Notes: a model not told the origin generated them from the letters alone. A stretch of 64,000 nt of DNA from Vagococcus coleopterorum (GCF_011303955.1 NZ_CP049886.1:992001-1056000); one strand, 5' to 3'. Numbered from the stretch's first letter, positions 1-9,677 are shown. Made by a program: numbers and translations.

Positions 1-2
1 GT

Positions 3-1055
3 CCTGTTATGTTGAGCGATTGGCTCCTGCCGGTTGCTTCACCAATTATTGCGGGAATTGTTTTAACAGTTATTCAACTATTGACTTTCTTTTTTGGTGG
101 ATTAATTCAACCAGTAGTAGTAAACGGGATTATTGCTAGTACAGACGATGAAAATTATTTAAATAAAACAGAACCTGAAAAAGTTCAAGGTAGTAAATGG
201 CATCGTTTCTTAACGAATAAGTGGGTGAAATTTGGACTAGCCCTTGGTTTATTAGGAATGTTAGCTTTTAATACCTGGACTGTTAGCAATATTATTTATC
301 AGCCTCAAACAACCATTGTTGCTCATCGCGGATTTACTGAAAAAGGGGTAGAAAATAGTATTGGCTCATTAGTTGGTTCAGCTGAAGCCGATGCTGATAT
401 GGTTGAAATGGATATTCAAGAAACTAAAGATGGTCAATTTATTGTGATGCATGATGTTAATTTAAAACGTCTAACAGGTACCAATAAGATGGTTTATGAT
501 ATGACGTTAGAAGAGGTTCAAAAATTGACCTTATCACAAAGCGGTTTTGAAGATCATATTCCCACACTGTCAGAGTATATTGATAAGGCTAAAGAATTAA
601 AAATTAAGCTTTTAATTGAAGTTAAACCACATGGGCATGAATCAAAGGAAATGCCTCAAAAACTAATTGATTTAATGGTTGAAAAGGATGTCTTAGATGA
701 TTTTCTAGTTCAGTCTTTAGATTTAAAGGTTTTGAATCAATTAAAAGACATCGAGCCTAAAGTTAAGACGGGTTATGTCATTCCTTTGAATCTAGGGGAA
801 TTACCTGATACACAGCATGATTTTTATGTTTTAGAAGAATTTTCAATTAGAGAAAATGTTCGAGAACAAGCTGCTGAGATGAATAAGGATTTGTTTGTTT
901 GGACAGTTAACGAAGATGAGTTGTTGAAAAAATATTTACGTCTGGATATGGATGGTATTATTACGAACCATCCTGATCGAGGTGTTAAGTTTAGAGATAG
1001 TGAAGAAGAAACAAAGACCTTTGCTAATCGTGTGTCTTACTTATTAAGTAAATAA
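3..1055 (+). CDS. Glycerophosphodiester phosphodiesterase, membrane type (5' end missing)
   Basis: Hydrolyses glycerophosphodiesters to glycerol-3-phosphate and an alcohol. Two hydrophobic stretches precede a GDPD domain that starts near residue 100 of the visible part. The domain shows the catalytic HRG motif (AHRGFTEKGVENS), the metal-binding EMDIQ and the second catalytic His in VMHDVNLKRLTG. The reading frame is open to the window edge, and relatives carry a longer N-terminal membrane domain, so the ATG at 9 is probably internal and the gene begins outside the window. It ends at a terminator shared with the convergent fni gene. The substrate is unknown; release of lipoteichoic-acid or phospholipid head groups is possible. 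Confidence 0.85.
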   Translation, partial: PVMLSDWLLPVASPIIAGIVLTVIQLLTFFFGGLIQPVVVNGIIASTDDENYLNKTEPEKVQGSKWHRFLTNKWVKFGLALGLLGMLAFNTWTVSNIIYQPQTTIVAHRGFTEKGVENSIGSLVGSAEADADMVEMDIQETKDGQFIVMHDVNLKRLTGTNKMVYDMTLEEVQKLTLSQSGFEDHIPTLSEYIDKAKELKIKLLIEVKPHGHESKEMPQKLIDLMVEKDVLDDFLVQSLDLKVLNQLKDIEPKVKTGYVIPLNLGELPDTQHDFYVLEEFSIRENVREQAAEMNKDLFVWTVNEDELLKKYLRLDMDGIITNHPDRGVKFRDSEEETKTFANRVSYLLSK

Positions 1056-1056
1056 A

Positions 1057-1084
1057 AAAGAGAGAGCTGCTGCTCTCTCTTTTT
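1057..1084. terminator. Bidirectional intrinsic terminator between gdpD and fni
   Basis: A perfect GAGAGAGC / GCTCTCTC stem with a 4-base loop is flanked by an A run on the left and a T run on the right, so it can stop transcripts from both convergent genes. Confidence 0.85.
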
Positions 1085-1086
1085 GT

Positions 1087-2142
1087 TTATCTATTAGCAA
1101 ATTTACGATAGTTCAAATCACGAACATCGCACCAGTCTTTGACAGAACCAGTTAAAACTAAATCGGTTTGTTTTAAATCAGATACTTTACGACAACCGAG
1201 TAGGGTCATGATTGTTTGTAATTGATCTTTCCAGCTATTAACGATTTTAATGGTTTCTTCAACACCTTGTTTTTGGACAAGTTCAAGAATTTGTCCGGAA
1301 AGTCCACAAGCTTTAGCGCCAAGGGCGAGAGCTTTTGCCATGTCCAGTGGATTACGGATGCCACCAGAAGCTAAAATATCGTGGGTCATTGAGAAATTAT
1401 ACGCTTCAATTAAACTGATGGCAGTGGATTGTCCCCAGTTAGCTAATAAATCTAGTTCTTGTTCGGGACGACGGGCATTTTCAATTGTCGCAAAGTTAGT
1501 ACCGCCGCGACCGCTAATATCAATTGTTTTAACACCAATTGAGCTGAGTTGAGAAATAGTATCACGACTCATTCCAAAGCCGACTTCTTTAACAATAACG
1601 GGAACGCCAACACCTTCAACCATGGCTTTAATTGAATCTAACCAAGTGCTGAATTCTCGACTGCCTTCTGGCATAATCATTTCTTGTGGTGCATTGACAT
1701 GAATTTGAATAGCGTCAGCTTTTAATAAAGCGACAGCTTTTTTACCATTTTCAACAGAATGTTCAGCCCCAAGGTTTGCAAAAACTAAACCATCAGGATT
1801 CACTTCACGGACTATTTGATAGCTTGCTGCTGTTTCAGGATGTTTCAAAGCCGCACTGACAGATCCAGTTGCCATCGCAATGCCAGTTGCTTTTGCAACT
1901 TCAGCTAACTGTTGATTGATGATGGCTGTTTTTTCGCTACCACCTGTCATGCCATTTATATAGAATGGATAGTCTAAGTCTAAACCAGCAAACCGGGTTT
2001 TTAATGAAACATCAGCCAAATCAATTTGTGGTAGAGATTGATGAACAAAGCGAACTTGATCAAAATCAGACATGGCTTGGACTTGATATTGCTCATTTGC
2101 TAAAGCAACGTGTTGATCTTTTCGATTCATTTGTTGTGACAT
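1087..2142 (-). CDS. fni: Type II isopentenyl-diphosphate delta-isomerase
   Basis: FMN- and NADPH-dependent enzyme that interconverts isopentenyl and dimethylallyl diphosphate, the last step of this mevalonate operon. The 351 residues are the usual family length. The flavin-barrel landmarks are visible: PFYINGMTGGSE near residue 60, MATGSVSAALKHPE near 92, QIHVNAPQE near 147, and ISGRGGTNF near 210. The ATG at 2142 has an AAAGGAG site 9 bases upstream that overlaps the end of mvaK2, so the two genes are probably translationally linked. It is the last gene of the operon. It is unrelated in fold to the type I isomerase. Confidence 0.95.
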   Translation of the reverse strand: MSQQMNRKDQHVALANEQYQVQAMSDFDQVRFVHQSLPQIDLADVSLKTRFAGLDLDYPFYINGMTGGSEKTAIINQQLAEVAKATGIAMATGSVSAALKHPETAASYQIVREVNPDGLVFANLGAEHSVENGKKAVALLKADAIQIHVNAPQEMIMPEGSREFSTWLDSIKAMVEGVGVPVIVKEVGFGMSRDTISQLSSIGVKTIDISGRGGTNFATIENARRPEQELDLLANWGQSTAISLIEAYNFSMTHDILASGGIRNPLDMAKALALGAKACGLSGQILELVQKQGVEETIKIVNSWKDQLQTIMTLLGCRKVSDLKQTDLVLTGSVKDWCDVRDLNYRKFANR

Positions 2143-2156
2143 ATTGCTTAGCTCCT

Positions 2157-3242
2157 TTACTTAATGGTTAAGGCTTTTTCAAAATGGACACATAAGGGAA
2201 GGGGTTCTATTCCCGCTTGTTGCCATTCTGTCATTAAGCCATGTGCATCTAATGTGTTATCAATAATGACAATTCCACAGTCACCACCACCAGCCCCAGA
2301 TGATTTAGCAGCGCCGTGATAATCTTCGGCTATTTCGCAAAGATCAAACAGAGGGGCAGTTTCAATGTGGATGCCACTATTTTTACCTAATTGCTGTAAT
2401 AGTTGACGGTTTTGACGAATACCCGCTTGAATAGTTTCTAAATCGTTCGATTTGAAAGCTGTGATTAAGTTGTTAACACATTCCTTACTATCTTGTAAGA
2501 AACGAGAATAGAAATGTTCTTCATCATGAACTTCTTCGTTTAATAGGTCGACCAGTTGCGTGGTTGAAGCGGGGGTACCAGTCCAACCGATTAATAATTC
2601 TAAATTAGTTGGCGGTGTTAAGGGTTCAATCATTAAGTCAGGCCAGTCTAATGAAACCAATTCATGTAATGATAATTGCTCCCGAGCATTGGCAACCCAC
2701 TGGCGATCAAAACATGAATAAGCTGTCCAACCACCAAATGTACTGGCAGCTAAATCACCAAAAGAGCCATTACTTTTTATACTCATGTGGGTTAAGGCAG
2801 CTAGTTTGTATACTAAATCTTGATTAAAAGGCACCTTGTAAAAGAGTAGGAGTGCTTTAATTGTAGCAACTGTTACAGCACCACTTGAACCTAATCCGTA
2901 TTTGCGACCATCTTTATTGTCTAAATCACTTTCAATTTCAATATCAAAGAAACTTAGCTCAATGCCTTTTTCTTCAATGTAGTGTTCAGTTGTTGTCACA
3001 GCTTGTGCAACATAAGCGAAAGGATTTTCACGTTCATCAATAAAAAAATGACCGTTTCGGCGAGTCCAGGGAATCGACATACCATTTGAATAGCTTGAAC
3101 GGATCGATCCTTGGTCTTTAGCTTCTTTTAAATAAACAGTAATGAATTGGTCTAAGGCAACTAAAATAGCTGGGTGACCTGGTTCTAACACGGCGTATTC
3201 ACCGGCAATATAGAGTTTTCCTGGGGCACTAGCTTTAATCAT
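2157..3242 (-). CDS. mvaK2: Phosphomevalonate kinase
   Basis: GHMP-family kinase that phosphorylates mevalonate-5-phosphate to the diphosphate. The N-terminus APGKLYIAGEYAVLEPGHPA carries the substrate and ATP-fold motif 1. GLGSSGAVTVATIKALL near residue 117 is the glycine-rich ATP loop, and KSSGAGGGDCGI near the C-terminus is motif 3. Length 361 is normal for the Gram-positive form. It lies 14 bases upstream of fni and 29 bases downstream of mvaD on the same strand, in one operon. The start is supported by GAGAGGA about 10 bases upstream. Confidence 0.95.
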   Translation of the reverse strand: MIKASAPGKLYIAGEYAVLEPGHPAILVALDQFITVYLKEAKDQGSIRSSYSNGMSIPWTRRNGHFFIDERENPFAYVAQAVTTTEHYIEEKGIELSFFDIEIESDLDNKDGRKYGLGSSGAVTVATIKALLLFYKVPFNQDLVYKLAALTHMSIKSNGSFGDLAASTFGGWTAYSCFDRQWVANAREQLSLHELVSLDWPDLMIEPLTPPTNLELLIGWTGTPASTTQLVDLLNEEVHDEEHFYSRFLQDSKECVNNLITAFKSNDLETIQAGIRQNRQLLQQLGKNSGIHIETAPLFDLCEIAEDYHGAAKSSGAGGGDCGIVIIDNTLDAHGLMTEWQQAGIEPLPLCVHFEKALTIK

Positions 3243-3271
3243 AAAAAACGTCCTCTCTAAGAATTGTGCTT

Positions 3272-4243
3272 TTAAGAAAGCAATTCAATTCCACCGCCAA
3301 CTTTTGAAATAATCACAGGATTATTAGGGAAGGCTTCTTTTAATTTCATTTGAATTTTTTCTGAATCAGATAGATGGCAGAGAACTTTTACGTTCGGACC
3401 GGCATCCATTGTGTAGTAGGCTTCAAAACCTTGTTGACGTAACTGACGAACGGCAGCTAAAACATCAATAGTTGTGGGCTCCATATAGGTAAATGGTGGA
3501 CGAGCACCTAACATCGTCCCGTGCATCTTCATGCCATTTGATTCAGTGATTTCACCAAGTTGTTGAAAATCTTGATTACGAATGGCTTGTTTGATGTCGA
3601 CTAAATCTGTGGCAGCTGTTTCTACCCAACTAGCATAAAAAGGTGAAGTATCTACGGTTAATTGCATGCCTTGACGACTAGAAATAGTTTTTTTACCAGT
3701 ATTAACAGCAACGGTTACCATCGCAATATCCCAACTGGCATCATCAATTTGGATAGCATGGCTATCTTCGTTACAAGTTCCCATTTGCCATTCAACAAAA
3801 CCGCCAAAGACACTACGAGTAGCACTTCCGCTACCACGCCTAACAAAGGTTGATAGTGTTGTGGGATCTGCCTTCATTCCGCTAACTTCATTCATTGCAG
3901 CGCCAAGGGCTGCAAATGCGGAAGCAGATGATGCTAATCCAGCAGCAGTGGGGACAAAGTTTTGACTTGTCACTTTAGCAGGAGTTAAGATACCAGTTTC
4001 TTGTCTAAAGAGATTTAGGAAGTTTGAAATTTTTGTTGTTTCAGCTTCTCCTTGAATCTCATCGTTTAAAATAAATTGATCCATTTCCAAATTACCGTCT
4101 AAGATGACTTCGGTTTCTGTATAAAAAGCGTCTAGCGTCAGTGAAAGACTGCTGTTCATTGGTAAAAATAATTTTGGGTCTTTTTTACCCCAGTATTTAA
4201 TTAGAGCGATATTTGTATGGGCTTTAGCTTTAGCTGATTTCAT
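3272..4243 (-). CDS. mvaD: Diphosphomevalonate decarboxylase
   Basis: ATP-dependent decarboxylation of mevalonate diphosphate to isopentenyl diphosphate. The N-terminal AHTNIALIKYWGKKD signature and the ATP loop TAAGLASSASAFAALGAA near residue 95 are diagnostic, as is YTMDAGPNVKVL near the C-terminus. An upstream in-frame GTG at 4255 exists, but the ATG at 4243 gives the N-terminus expected for this family. Either start lies inside the end of mvk, so translation is probably coupled. Neither has a strong ribosome binding site, which fits coupling. Confidence 0.93.
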   Translation of the reverse strand: MKSAKAKAHTNIALIKYWGKKDPKLFLPMNSSLSLTLDAFYTETEVILDGNLEMDQFILNDEIQGEAETTKISNFLNLFRQETGILTPAKVTSQNFVPTAAGLASSASAFAALGAAMNEVSGMKADPTTLSTFVRRGSGSATRSVFGGFVEWQMGTCNEDSHAIQIDDASWDIAMVTVAVNTGKKTISSRQGMQLTVDTSPFYASWVETAATDLVDIKQAIRNQDFQQLGEITESNGMKMHGTMLGARPPFTYMEPTTIDVLAAVRQLRQQGFEAYYTMDAGPNVKVLCHLSDSEKIQMKLKEAFPNNPVIISKVGGGIELLS

Positions 4244-5183
4244 TTGATAAGTCACTCATTTCATATAGCCAAGTTTCTTTGGCTCCATTTTGTTTTAAAG
4301 ATAGGGCAATATCATTAGCGGACGTTGTATCACTTGCAAGAGCAATCATACAGCCGCCGGCACCGCCACCAGTTAATTTAGCACCTAATGATCCAGCATT
4401 AAGAGCTGCTTCAATTAAAGTATCAAGGTTCTCATTACTTGCGCCTAAGAAAGCTAATTGTTTTTGGGCTTTCGTTAAGATTTCTCCAAGTTTCACAGGT
4501 TGATTTTCTGCTAAGGCAATTCTTGCAGAATTTGTTAATTGCCCCAATTGGTACAAGGCATCTTGATAAGGCACTTGGTTTGGTCCAGATACTTTTTTAG
4601 CAATCGCTTCGACCACTTTTTTTGTTTGGCCTGTGATACCAGTATCGGCGACGACTAGGACGGCATTTAAATTAAGTGGTAGTTTTTTAGGTTCTTGCCC
4701 TTTAATAAAGTAATAGGGATGTGAGCTGCTAGTCATTAAAGCATCTAGGCCACTAGGGTTTCCATGAGCTATCTTTTCAGCTTCAGCAACGGTTTTTAAT
4801 AATTGCTCTTGCGTTAATGGAGCATCAAAATAATTGTATAGTCCTCGTGTGATGGCAACTGCAACCGCAGCGCTTGAACCCATGCCCCGTTCAGCTGGAA
4901 TCGTGCTATCGATTTTAATCGCAAGCGGTACCGATATTTTATTTAAATCGAGTAGGGTTAATTCAATTGTTTTTTTGATACTTTCTAATAGCTCTGGCAT
5001 TGTCGTTAACAATCCAGTATAAAAAGCGCAATCAATCGTTGTCTCAGTTTCAGATGGAGTAACGTGTACTTTTACTTGAATAGCTGGGAAAGGAAGAGCG
5101 ATTGATGGTTGGTGATAAACAACAGCGTGTTCGCCAATTAAGATAATCTTCCCGTTAGCTGTACCGGTTCCATTATATACCAT
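4230..5183 (-). CDS. mvk: Mevalonate kinase
   Basis: GHMP kinase that makes mevalonate-5-phosphate, the first step of this operon. It has the N-terminal GKIILIGEHAVVYHQPS motif, the ATP loop ERGMGSSAAVAVAITRGL near residue 100, and the C-terminal LTGGGAGGCMIAL motif 3. The open frame extends 32 codons further (to 5279), but that extension is unlike the family. The ATG at 5183 begins MVYNGTGTANGKI, gives 317 residues and has AGAAAGGA upstream, so I choose it. The 3' end overlaps the start of mvaD. It is the promoter-proximal gene of mvk-mvaD-mvaK2-fni; HMG-CoA synthase and reductase genes are not in the window. Confidence 0.93.
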   Translation of the reverse strand: MVYNGTGTANGKIILIGEHAVVYHQPSIALPFPAIQVKVHVTPSETETTIDCAFYTGLLTTMPELLESIKKTIELTLLDLNKISVPLAIKIDSTIPAERGMGSSAAVAVAITRGLYNYFDAPLTQEQLLKTVAEAEKIAHGNPSGLDALMTSSSHPYYFIKGQEPKKLPLNLNAVLVVADTGITGQTKKVVEAIAKKVSGPNQVPYQDALYQLGQLTNSARIALAENQPVKLGEILTKAQKQLAFLGASNENLDTLIEAALNAGSLGAKLTGGGAGGCMIALASDTTSANDIALSLKQNGAKETWLYEMSDLSNEIS

Positions 5184-5371
5184 CTGATAGGCCAATCCTT
5201 TCTTACGTAAAATTAGGCAAAAAAGCCTCAACTTCACTATTTTAAAATAAGTTAGCGTACATTGCAATGTAACTGACATATATATAAGTAATAAATGTTA
5301 TTTTATAATGCTAGTTTACTAAACATATTAAATAAAAGTTAGTACTAAGGGTTGGTCTTAACAAATCTTTA
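5184..5371 (-). promoter_or_regulatory. Leader/promoter region of the mevalonate operon with palindromes
   Basis: This AT-rich region holds the only plausible promoter for the mvk operon. A perfect 14-bp palindrome TACATTGCAATGTA lies at 5258-5271, a GTTTACTAAAC inverted repeat at about 5313-5323, and TTAGTACTAA at 5339-5348. A -10-like TATAAA reads on the minus strand near 5302. No regulator is assigned. Confidence 0.4.
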
Positions 5372-5405
5372 TAAATAAAAAGACTTGTTGAATGTTCAAC
5401 AAGTC
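5372..5405 (-). terminator. Terminator of the cyclophilin lipoprotein gene
   Basis: A long perfect stem, GACTTGTTGAA / TTCAACAAGTC, followed on the minus strand by a T-rich run. Confidence 0.85.
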
Positions 5406-5412
5406 CAAGAGG

Positions 5413-6162
5413 TTATTTAGTTTCAGGTAAATCTTTAATGATATTAATCTTTTCAATACGGAAATCTTTGGCTGGGGCATCTTGTGCAACAGTTTCTAAT
5501 TCTCCAATTTGTTTAACAATATCTAAACCAGAAATGACTTGTCCAAAGACAGAGTATTCTGCATCTAAAAATGGAGTGCCTCCTTTTTTATAAGCCTCTT
5601 TGATTTTGTCAGGGTAGTTAACATTTCCTTTTGATAATTGACCTGACACATCTTGATCGTTTTGGACGATATAAAATTGACTTCCTTGAGTCTTATCAGT
5701 AACTGGTCCACCAGTGCGGGCCATGGCTAGTGCTCCATTGATGTGATAAAGTTGGTTCGAAATTTCCGGTGCAAATTCTTCACCAAAAATACTTTCACCA
5801 CCCATACCAGTACCACGAGGGTCACCGGTTTGAATCATAAAGTCTTTAATAACACGGTGAAATTTTACGTCATTATAATAGCCGTCACGAGCGTGAGTCA
5901 TAAAGTTTTCAACAGCTTTAGGTGCTTGTTCCGGGAACAGTTTAACTGAGATAGTGCCAAGTGATGTCACAATGTCAGCAGCCACTTCATTTTCAGCAAT
6001 GTCATTAGATAATTGTGGTAAATCTAGTGTGTTAACATCAACTTTTTCAGTTGTTTGATCGGTGGTATTACTTTTAGCAGAATCAGTCCCAGCCGTACAA
6101 CCAGCAATCAGGGTTGTCATTGCAATAGCTGATAAACTGACTAATATTTTTTTACGTTTCAT
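5413..6162 (-). CDS. Cyclophilin-type peptidyl-prolyl isomerase lipoprotein
   Basis: Probably an extracytoplasmic folding catalyst that isomerises X-Pro bonds. The N-terminus is a lipoprotein signal peptide with lipobox LIAGC, so the protein should be attached to the outer face of the membrane. A Ser/Thr/Asp-rich linker follows, then the cyclophilin domain from about residue 60. Family landmarks are FPEQAPKAVENFM, YYNDVKFHRVIKDFMIQTGDP (catalytic Arg in FHR), LAMAR and SQFYIV. The 249 residues match secreted cyclophilins of lactic acid bacteria. It is monocistronic, with its own terminator. Confidence 0.92.
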   Translation of the reverse strand: MKRKKILVSLSAIAMTTLIAGCTAGTDSAKSNTTDQTTEKVDVNTLDLPQLSNDIAENEVAADIVTSLGTISVKLFPEQAPKAVENFMTHARDGYYNDVKFHRVIKDFMIQTGDPRGTGMGGESIFGEEFAPEISNQLYHINGALAMARTGGPVTDKTQGSQFYIVQNDQDVSGQLSKGNVNYPDKIKEAYKKGGTPFLDAEYSVFGQVISGLDIVKQIGELETVAQDAPAKDFRIEKINIIKDLPETK

Positions 6163-6317
6163 TTCATTTCCCCATTTCCTTTGTTTTCAAAAATAGCATA
6201 ACAAATAATATGGATTTAGTATAGAAATATCTCAAGCGTAATAGAGTAGGCTTTTTAAGCAGAAGTGTGCTATGCTGAGCGCGAACCATTTAACTCATAA
6301 TAGAGGAGTGATGAAGA

Positions 6318-6704
6318 ATGAAAAAACTTCTTTTTATCATATTAGGAAGTCTGACGTTTGTATTAGGAACCATTGGCATCTTTTTTCCGATATTACCGAC
6401 GACCCCATTTTATTTATTAACGGGTTTCTTTTGGCTGAATAGTTCTGAAAAATTGCATGATTATTTTGTGGGGACGACTTATTATCAAAAATATATTCAA
6501 GAAATGATTATTGAAAAGAAGATGGGGAAGCGAGAGCAAGTCAAAATGTTTGTAGGTATTTTATTTATTTTAGCGATTCCTTTTTTTATTATAGACAGTT
6601 GGATGATTAAAATTATTTTAATCACCGTATATGTTGCACATTTATTTTTACTAACCCGCTATTTTAATATGCCAGTCAAAGTTTCAACGACTGAAAATGA
6701 CTAA
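6318..6704 (+). CDS. DUF454 (YbaN-like) small membrane protein
   Basis: A 128-residue integral membrane protein with hydrophobic helices at about residues 3-25, 26-40 and 75-115. The N-terminal GSLTFVLGTIGIFFPILPTTPFYLL stretch is typical of DUF454, a family without an established function. It is a single gene between the cyclophilin (divergent) and obg. An extended -10 (TGCTATGCT) lies near 6270 and AGAGGAG precedes the ATG. The stop codon falls within the 5' arm of its terminator. Confidence 0.8.
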   Translation: MKKLLFIILGSLTFVLGTIGIFFPILPTTPFYLLTGFFWLNSSEKLHDYFVGTTYYQKYIQEMIIEKKMGKREQVKMFVGILFILAIPFFIIDSWMIKIILITVYVAHLFLLTRYFNMPVKVSTTEND

Positions 6705-6727
6705 ATTTTTATTTAGTCATTTTTTTA
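6696..6727 (+). terminator. Terminator of the DUF454 gene
   Basis: ATGACTAAAT / ATTTAGTCAT stem followed by seven T; the stop codon lies in the stem. Confidence 0.85.
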
Positions 6728-6822
6728 TCACATAAATCGCGAGAGATAAGAATAATACCTAGACAAATAGCTCTCTAGCACGTAGAATGAATAGAAGATG
6801 AAAAAGATTAGGAGGACAAATG

Positions 6823-8139
6823 ATGTCCATGTTTTTAGATCAGGTAACAATTGACGTTAAAGCCGGTAAAGGCGGTGACGGAATGGTTGCTTTTAGAAGA
6901 GAGAAATACGTCCCAGACGGTGGCCCTGCAGGGGGAGATGGCGGTCGTGGTGGCGATATTATATTAGTAGTAGATGAAGGCTTAAGAACCTTAATGGATT
7001 TCCGATTCAATCGTTTCTTCCGTTCAACACCAGGGGAAAATGGGATGAGTAAAGGAATGCATGGTCGTGGAGCGGATGATACTTATGTAGCAGTTCCTCC
7101 CGGCACAACAGTTCGTAATGCTGAAACAGGGACATTAATTGGTGATTTAATCGAGCAAGGGCAAGAATTGCGCGTTGCCAAAGGCGGTCGTGGTGGCCGT
7201 GGTAATATTCGTTTTGCTTCGCCAAGAAATCCAGCACCAGAGATTGCTGAAAATGGTGAACCGGGAGACGAGAAGAAAATTGAGTTAGAGTTAAAAGTTC
7301 TAGCTGATGTTGGTTTAGTTGGTTTCCCTTCAGTTGGTAAATCAACAATTTTATCAATCGTTTCAAAAGCTCGTCCAAAAATTGGTGCTTACCACTTTAC
7401 AACATTAGTTCCTAACTTAGGAATGGTATCTGTTGAAGATGGTCGTAGTTTCGTTATGGCGGACTTACCAGGTCTGATTGAAGGCGCCTCACAAGGTATT
7501 GGACTAGGAACCCAATTCTTACGTCATATTGAACGTACACGTGTTATTTTACACGTCATTGATATGAGTGGCTCAGAAGGCCGTGATCCTTATGAAGATT
7601 ATCTAGCTATTAACAAAGAGTTAGAAAGTCACAACTTACGTTTGTTAGAACGTCCACAAATTGTGGTAGCTAATAAAATGGATATGCCAGATGCCGAAGA
7701 GAACTTAAAAGAATTTAAAGAAAAATTATATGCAGATGTTACTGATGAATTTGCAGATAAAATTCCAGTGTTTGCTATTTCAAGTATTGCTCATAAAGGG
7801 TTAGAACCATTGATGAGTGCGACAGTTGATTTAGTTGAAACAACACCAGAATTCCCATTATACGATCAAGAGAGTTTAGAAGAAGAAACAGTTCGCTATG
7901 AATTTACTCCTGAAGAACGTCAATTTGATATTTCTCGTGATGATGATTCTACTTGGGTATTGTCAGGAGAAAGTCTTGAAAAATTATTCAAGATGACTAA
8001 CTTTGATCATGATGAGAGTGTTATGCGTTTCGCTCGTCAATTGCGTGGTATGGGGATTGATGAGGCATTACGTGCTAAAGGTGCCATTGATGGCGACTTA
8101 GTTCGTATCGGAGAATTTGCCTTCGAATTTATTGATTAA
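6823..8139 (+). CDS. obg: Obg family GTPase
   Basis: Ribosome-associated GTPase that acts in late 50S assembly and stress control. It has the glycine-rich Obg fold at residues 1-158 ([16 protein letters not shown]), a G domain with GFPSVGKST (P-loop), DLPGLIEGA and NKMD, and the C-terminal OCT domain. Three ATGs occur at 6820, 6823 and 6829. GGAGG at 6811-6815 is 7 bases from 6823, the best spacing, so I choose it. Length (438 residues) is typical for Firmicutes. It is followed by a UUCG-loop terminator. Confidence 0.97.
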   Translation: MSMFLDQVTIDVKAGKGGDGMVAFRREKYVPDGGPAGGDGGRGGDIILVVDEGLRTLMDFRFNRFFRSTPGENGMSKGMHGRGADDTYVAVPPGTTVRNAETGTLIGDLIEQGQELRVAKGGRGGRGNIRFASPRNPAPEIAENGEPGDEKKIELELKVLADVGLVGFPSVGKSTILSIVSKARPKIGAYHFTTLVPNLGMVSVEDGRSFVMADLPGLIEGASQGIGLGTQFLRHIERTRVILHVIDMSGSEGRDPYEDYLAINKELESHNLRLLERPQIVVANKMDMPDAEENLKEFKEKLYADVTDEFADKIPVFAISSIAHKGLEPLMSATVDLVETTPEFPLYDQESLEEETVRYEFTPEERQFDISRDDDSTWVLSGESLEKLFKMTNFDHDESVMRFARQLRGMGIDEALRAKGAIDGDLVRIGEFAFEFID

Positions 8140-8146
8140 CCATTAT

Positions 8147-8178
8147 AAAGAGCTTTTACTTCGGTAAGAGGTCTTTTT
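8147..8178 (+). terminator. Terminator of obg
   Basis: A stem with one mismatch, capped by a stable UUCG tetraloop and followed by a T run. Confidence 0.8.
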
Positions 8179-8277
8179 TTGTTTTAAGATAAGGTCTTTT
8201 TTGTTACAATAGAAGAGACGTAAAGGCAGTCATTTGACTGAGTGTATTTGAAAATAATTTTAGAGAGTTTGGTATAA

Positions 8278-9210
8278 ATGGAAATACAATTCTTAGGAAC
8301 AGGTGCTGGCGTACCAGCGAAACAACGAAATGTCACAAGTATCGCTTTGAAGTTATTAGATGAGCGAAATGCCGTATGGCTATTTGATTGTGGCGAAGGG
8401 ACACAACAACAAATTTTAAGAACAAATATTAGACCTCGTAAAATAGAAAAAATTTTTATTACACACCTACACGGGGATCATATTTTTGGCTTGCCTGGCT
8501 TATTAAGTAGTCGTTCATTCCAAGGCGGCGTAGAGCCATTAACTATTATTGGACCTAAAGGGATTAAAGATTTTGTGGAAACGAGTTTAAGAGTATCCGA
8601 ATCTCATTTGAAATATCCCATCATTTACAATGAAATTGATGAGACAGGTGAAATTTTTAAGGATCATCAATTTACGGTTGTTTGCGAACCATTAGATCAT
8701 CGTATTAAATGCTTTGGTTACCGAATTGAAGAAGCAGACTACGACGGAGAGCTTCAAGTTGAAAAATTACGTGCTGAGAATGTTCCTTCCGGACCAATCT
8801 ATGGTAAGCTGAAAAGCGGTAAGAAAGTCGAATTGCCAGATGGTCGCATTCTGGACGGCAAAGATTATGTGGGTGAACCACAAAAAGGCCGTGTCGTAAC
8901 AATTTTAGGAGATACTAGAAAGCACCCCAATGCTATTAAGTTAGCTAAAGATGCTGACGTTTTAGTTCATGAAAGCACCTTTAACCAAGAAGAGGCCAAG
9001 TTAGCCAAGGCTTATTTCCATTCAACAACGAAACAAGCAGCAGAAGTTGCAATTGAAGCCAATGTAAAACGCGTATTCTTAACACACATTAGTGCTAGGT
9101 ATGTGGGTAAAGCTGCTAATGATTTAGAAAAAGAAGCCCAAGCGGTCTTTAATGATAGTCAGATAGTGAAAGATTTTGATTTATTTGATATTCCCTTTCC
9201 AGGAAAATAA
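8278..9210 (+). CDS. rnz: Ribonuclease Z
   Basis: Zinc metallo-beta-lactamase-fold endonuclease that trims the 3' end of tRNA precursors lacking an encoded CCA. The motif [12 protein letters not shown] near residue 63 supplies the zinc ligands, GDTRKH and HESTF supply further ones, and FLTHISARY near residue 268 is the C-terminal His motif. The 310-residue length is the bacterial short form. It probably starts a small operon with the LapA-like gene 17 bases downstream. Confidence 0.96.
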   Translation: MEIQFLGTGAGVPAKQRNVTSIALKLLDERNAVWLFDCGEGTQQQILRTNIRPRKIEKIFITHLHGDHIFGLPGLLSSRSFQGGVEPLTIIGPKGIKDFVETSLRVSESHLKYPIIYNEIDETGEIFKDHQFTVVCEPLDHRIKCFGYRIEEADYDGELQVEKLRAENVPSGPIYGKLKSGKKVELPDGRILDGKDYVGEPQKGRVVTILGDTRKHPNAIKLAKDADVLVHESTFNQEEAKLAKAYFHSTTKQAAEVAIEANVKRVFLTHISARYVGKAANDLEKEAQAVFNDSQIVKDFDLFDIPFPGK

Positions 9211-9233
9211 GGATTATAGGAGATGTAGTGCAT

Positions 9234-9644
9234 ATGAGAGAACAAGGTAAATTAATTTTTAGTTTTATTTTAGTCGGTTTTATTGCAGTTTTTTCTGTCA
9301 TTAATATTCGACCAACACGTGTTAATTTCGGCTTTGCTGAATTTGAGTTTCCACTTATTTATGTCATCTTAGGTTCAGCTGTAGTCGGAGCCTTGATTGT
9401 TGGGATGTCACTATTTTCAAGTTACTGGAAACAACGCAAAAAAATTAAGCGTTTAGAGGAAGAAATTAAAGAAGCAGAGCAAGGTGTTGAAGGTAAAGTA
9501 TTAGCATCGGGTGCAGAACTTTACGCTCAAATTGCCGCGAAAGATCAAAAAATTGTTGAGTTAGAACGTCAAGTTAAAATCTATGCAGAAGGTTATACTC
9601 AACCCATTCAACTGTCGGATATTGACGAACATATTGCTGATTAA
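9234..9644 (+). CDS. LapA-domain (DUF1049) membrane protein
   Basis: A small membrane protein with two transmembrane helices at about residues 8-27 and 41-65, followed by a cytoplasmic coiled coil (KKIKRLEEEIKEAEQ) and a conserved acidic tail. This is the layout of LapA-domain proteins, whose role in Gram-positives is unclear. A GTG at 9228 is 5 bases from AGGAG and the ATG at 9234 is 11 bases from it, so the start is uncertain by two codons. It lies just after rnz and ends at a terminator. Confidence 0.75.
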   Translation: MREQGKLIFSFILVGFIAVFSVINIRPTRVNFGFAEFEFPLIYVILGSAVVGALIVGMSLFSSYWKQRKKIKRLEEEIKEAEQGVEGKVLASGAELYAQIAAKDQKIVELERQVKIYAEGYTQPIQLSDIDEHIAD

Positions 9645-9648
9645 TACA

Positions 9649-9677
9649 AACGTCTGACCTGTTGTCAGGCGTTTTCT
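9649..9677 (+). terminator. Terminator after the rnz-lapA pair
   Basis: AACGTCTGAC / GTCAGGCGTT stem with a 5-base loop and TTTT. It lies only about 30 bases before recJ. Confidence 0.7.

Noticed and set aside
5184..5279. 32-codon N-terminal extension of mevalonate kinase
   Set aside because: It is unlike the family and runs through the probable promoter region; the ATG at 5183 fits length and ribosome site.
7007..7378. 123-codon open frame on the minus strand inside obg
   Set aside because: It lies wholly antisense to a highly conserved gene, has no ribosome site and no recognisable protein.
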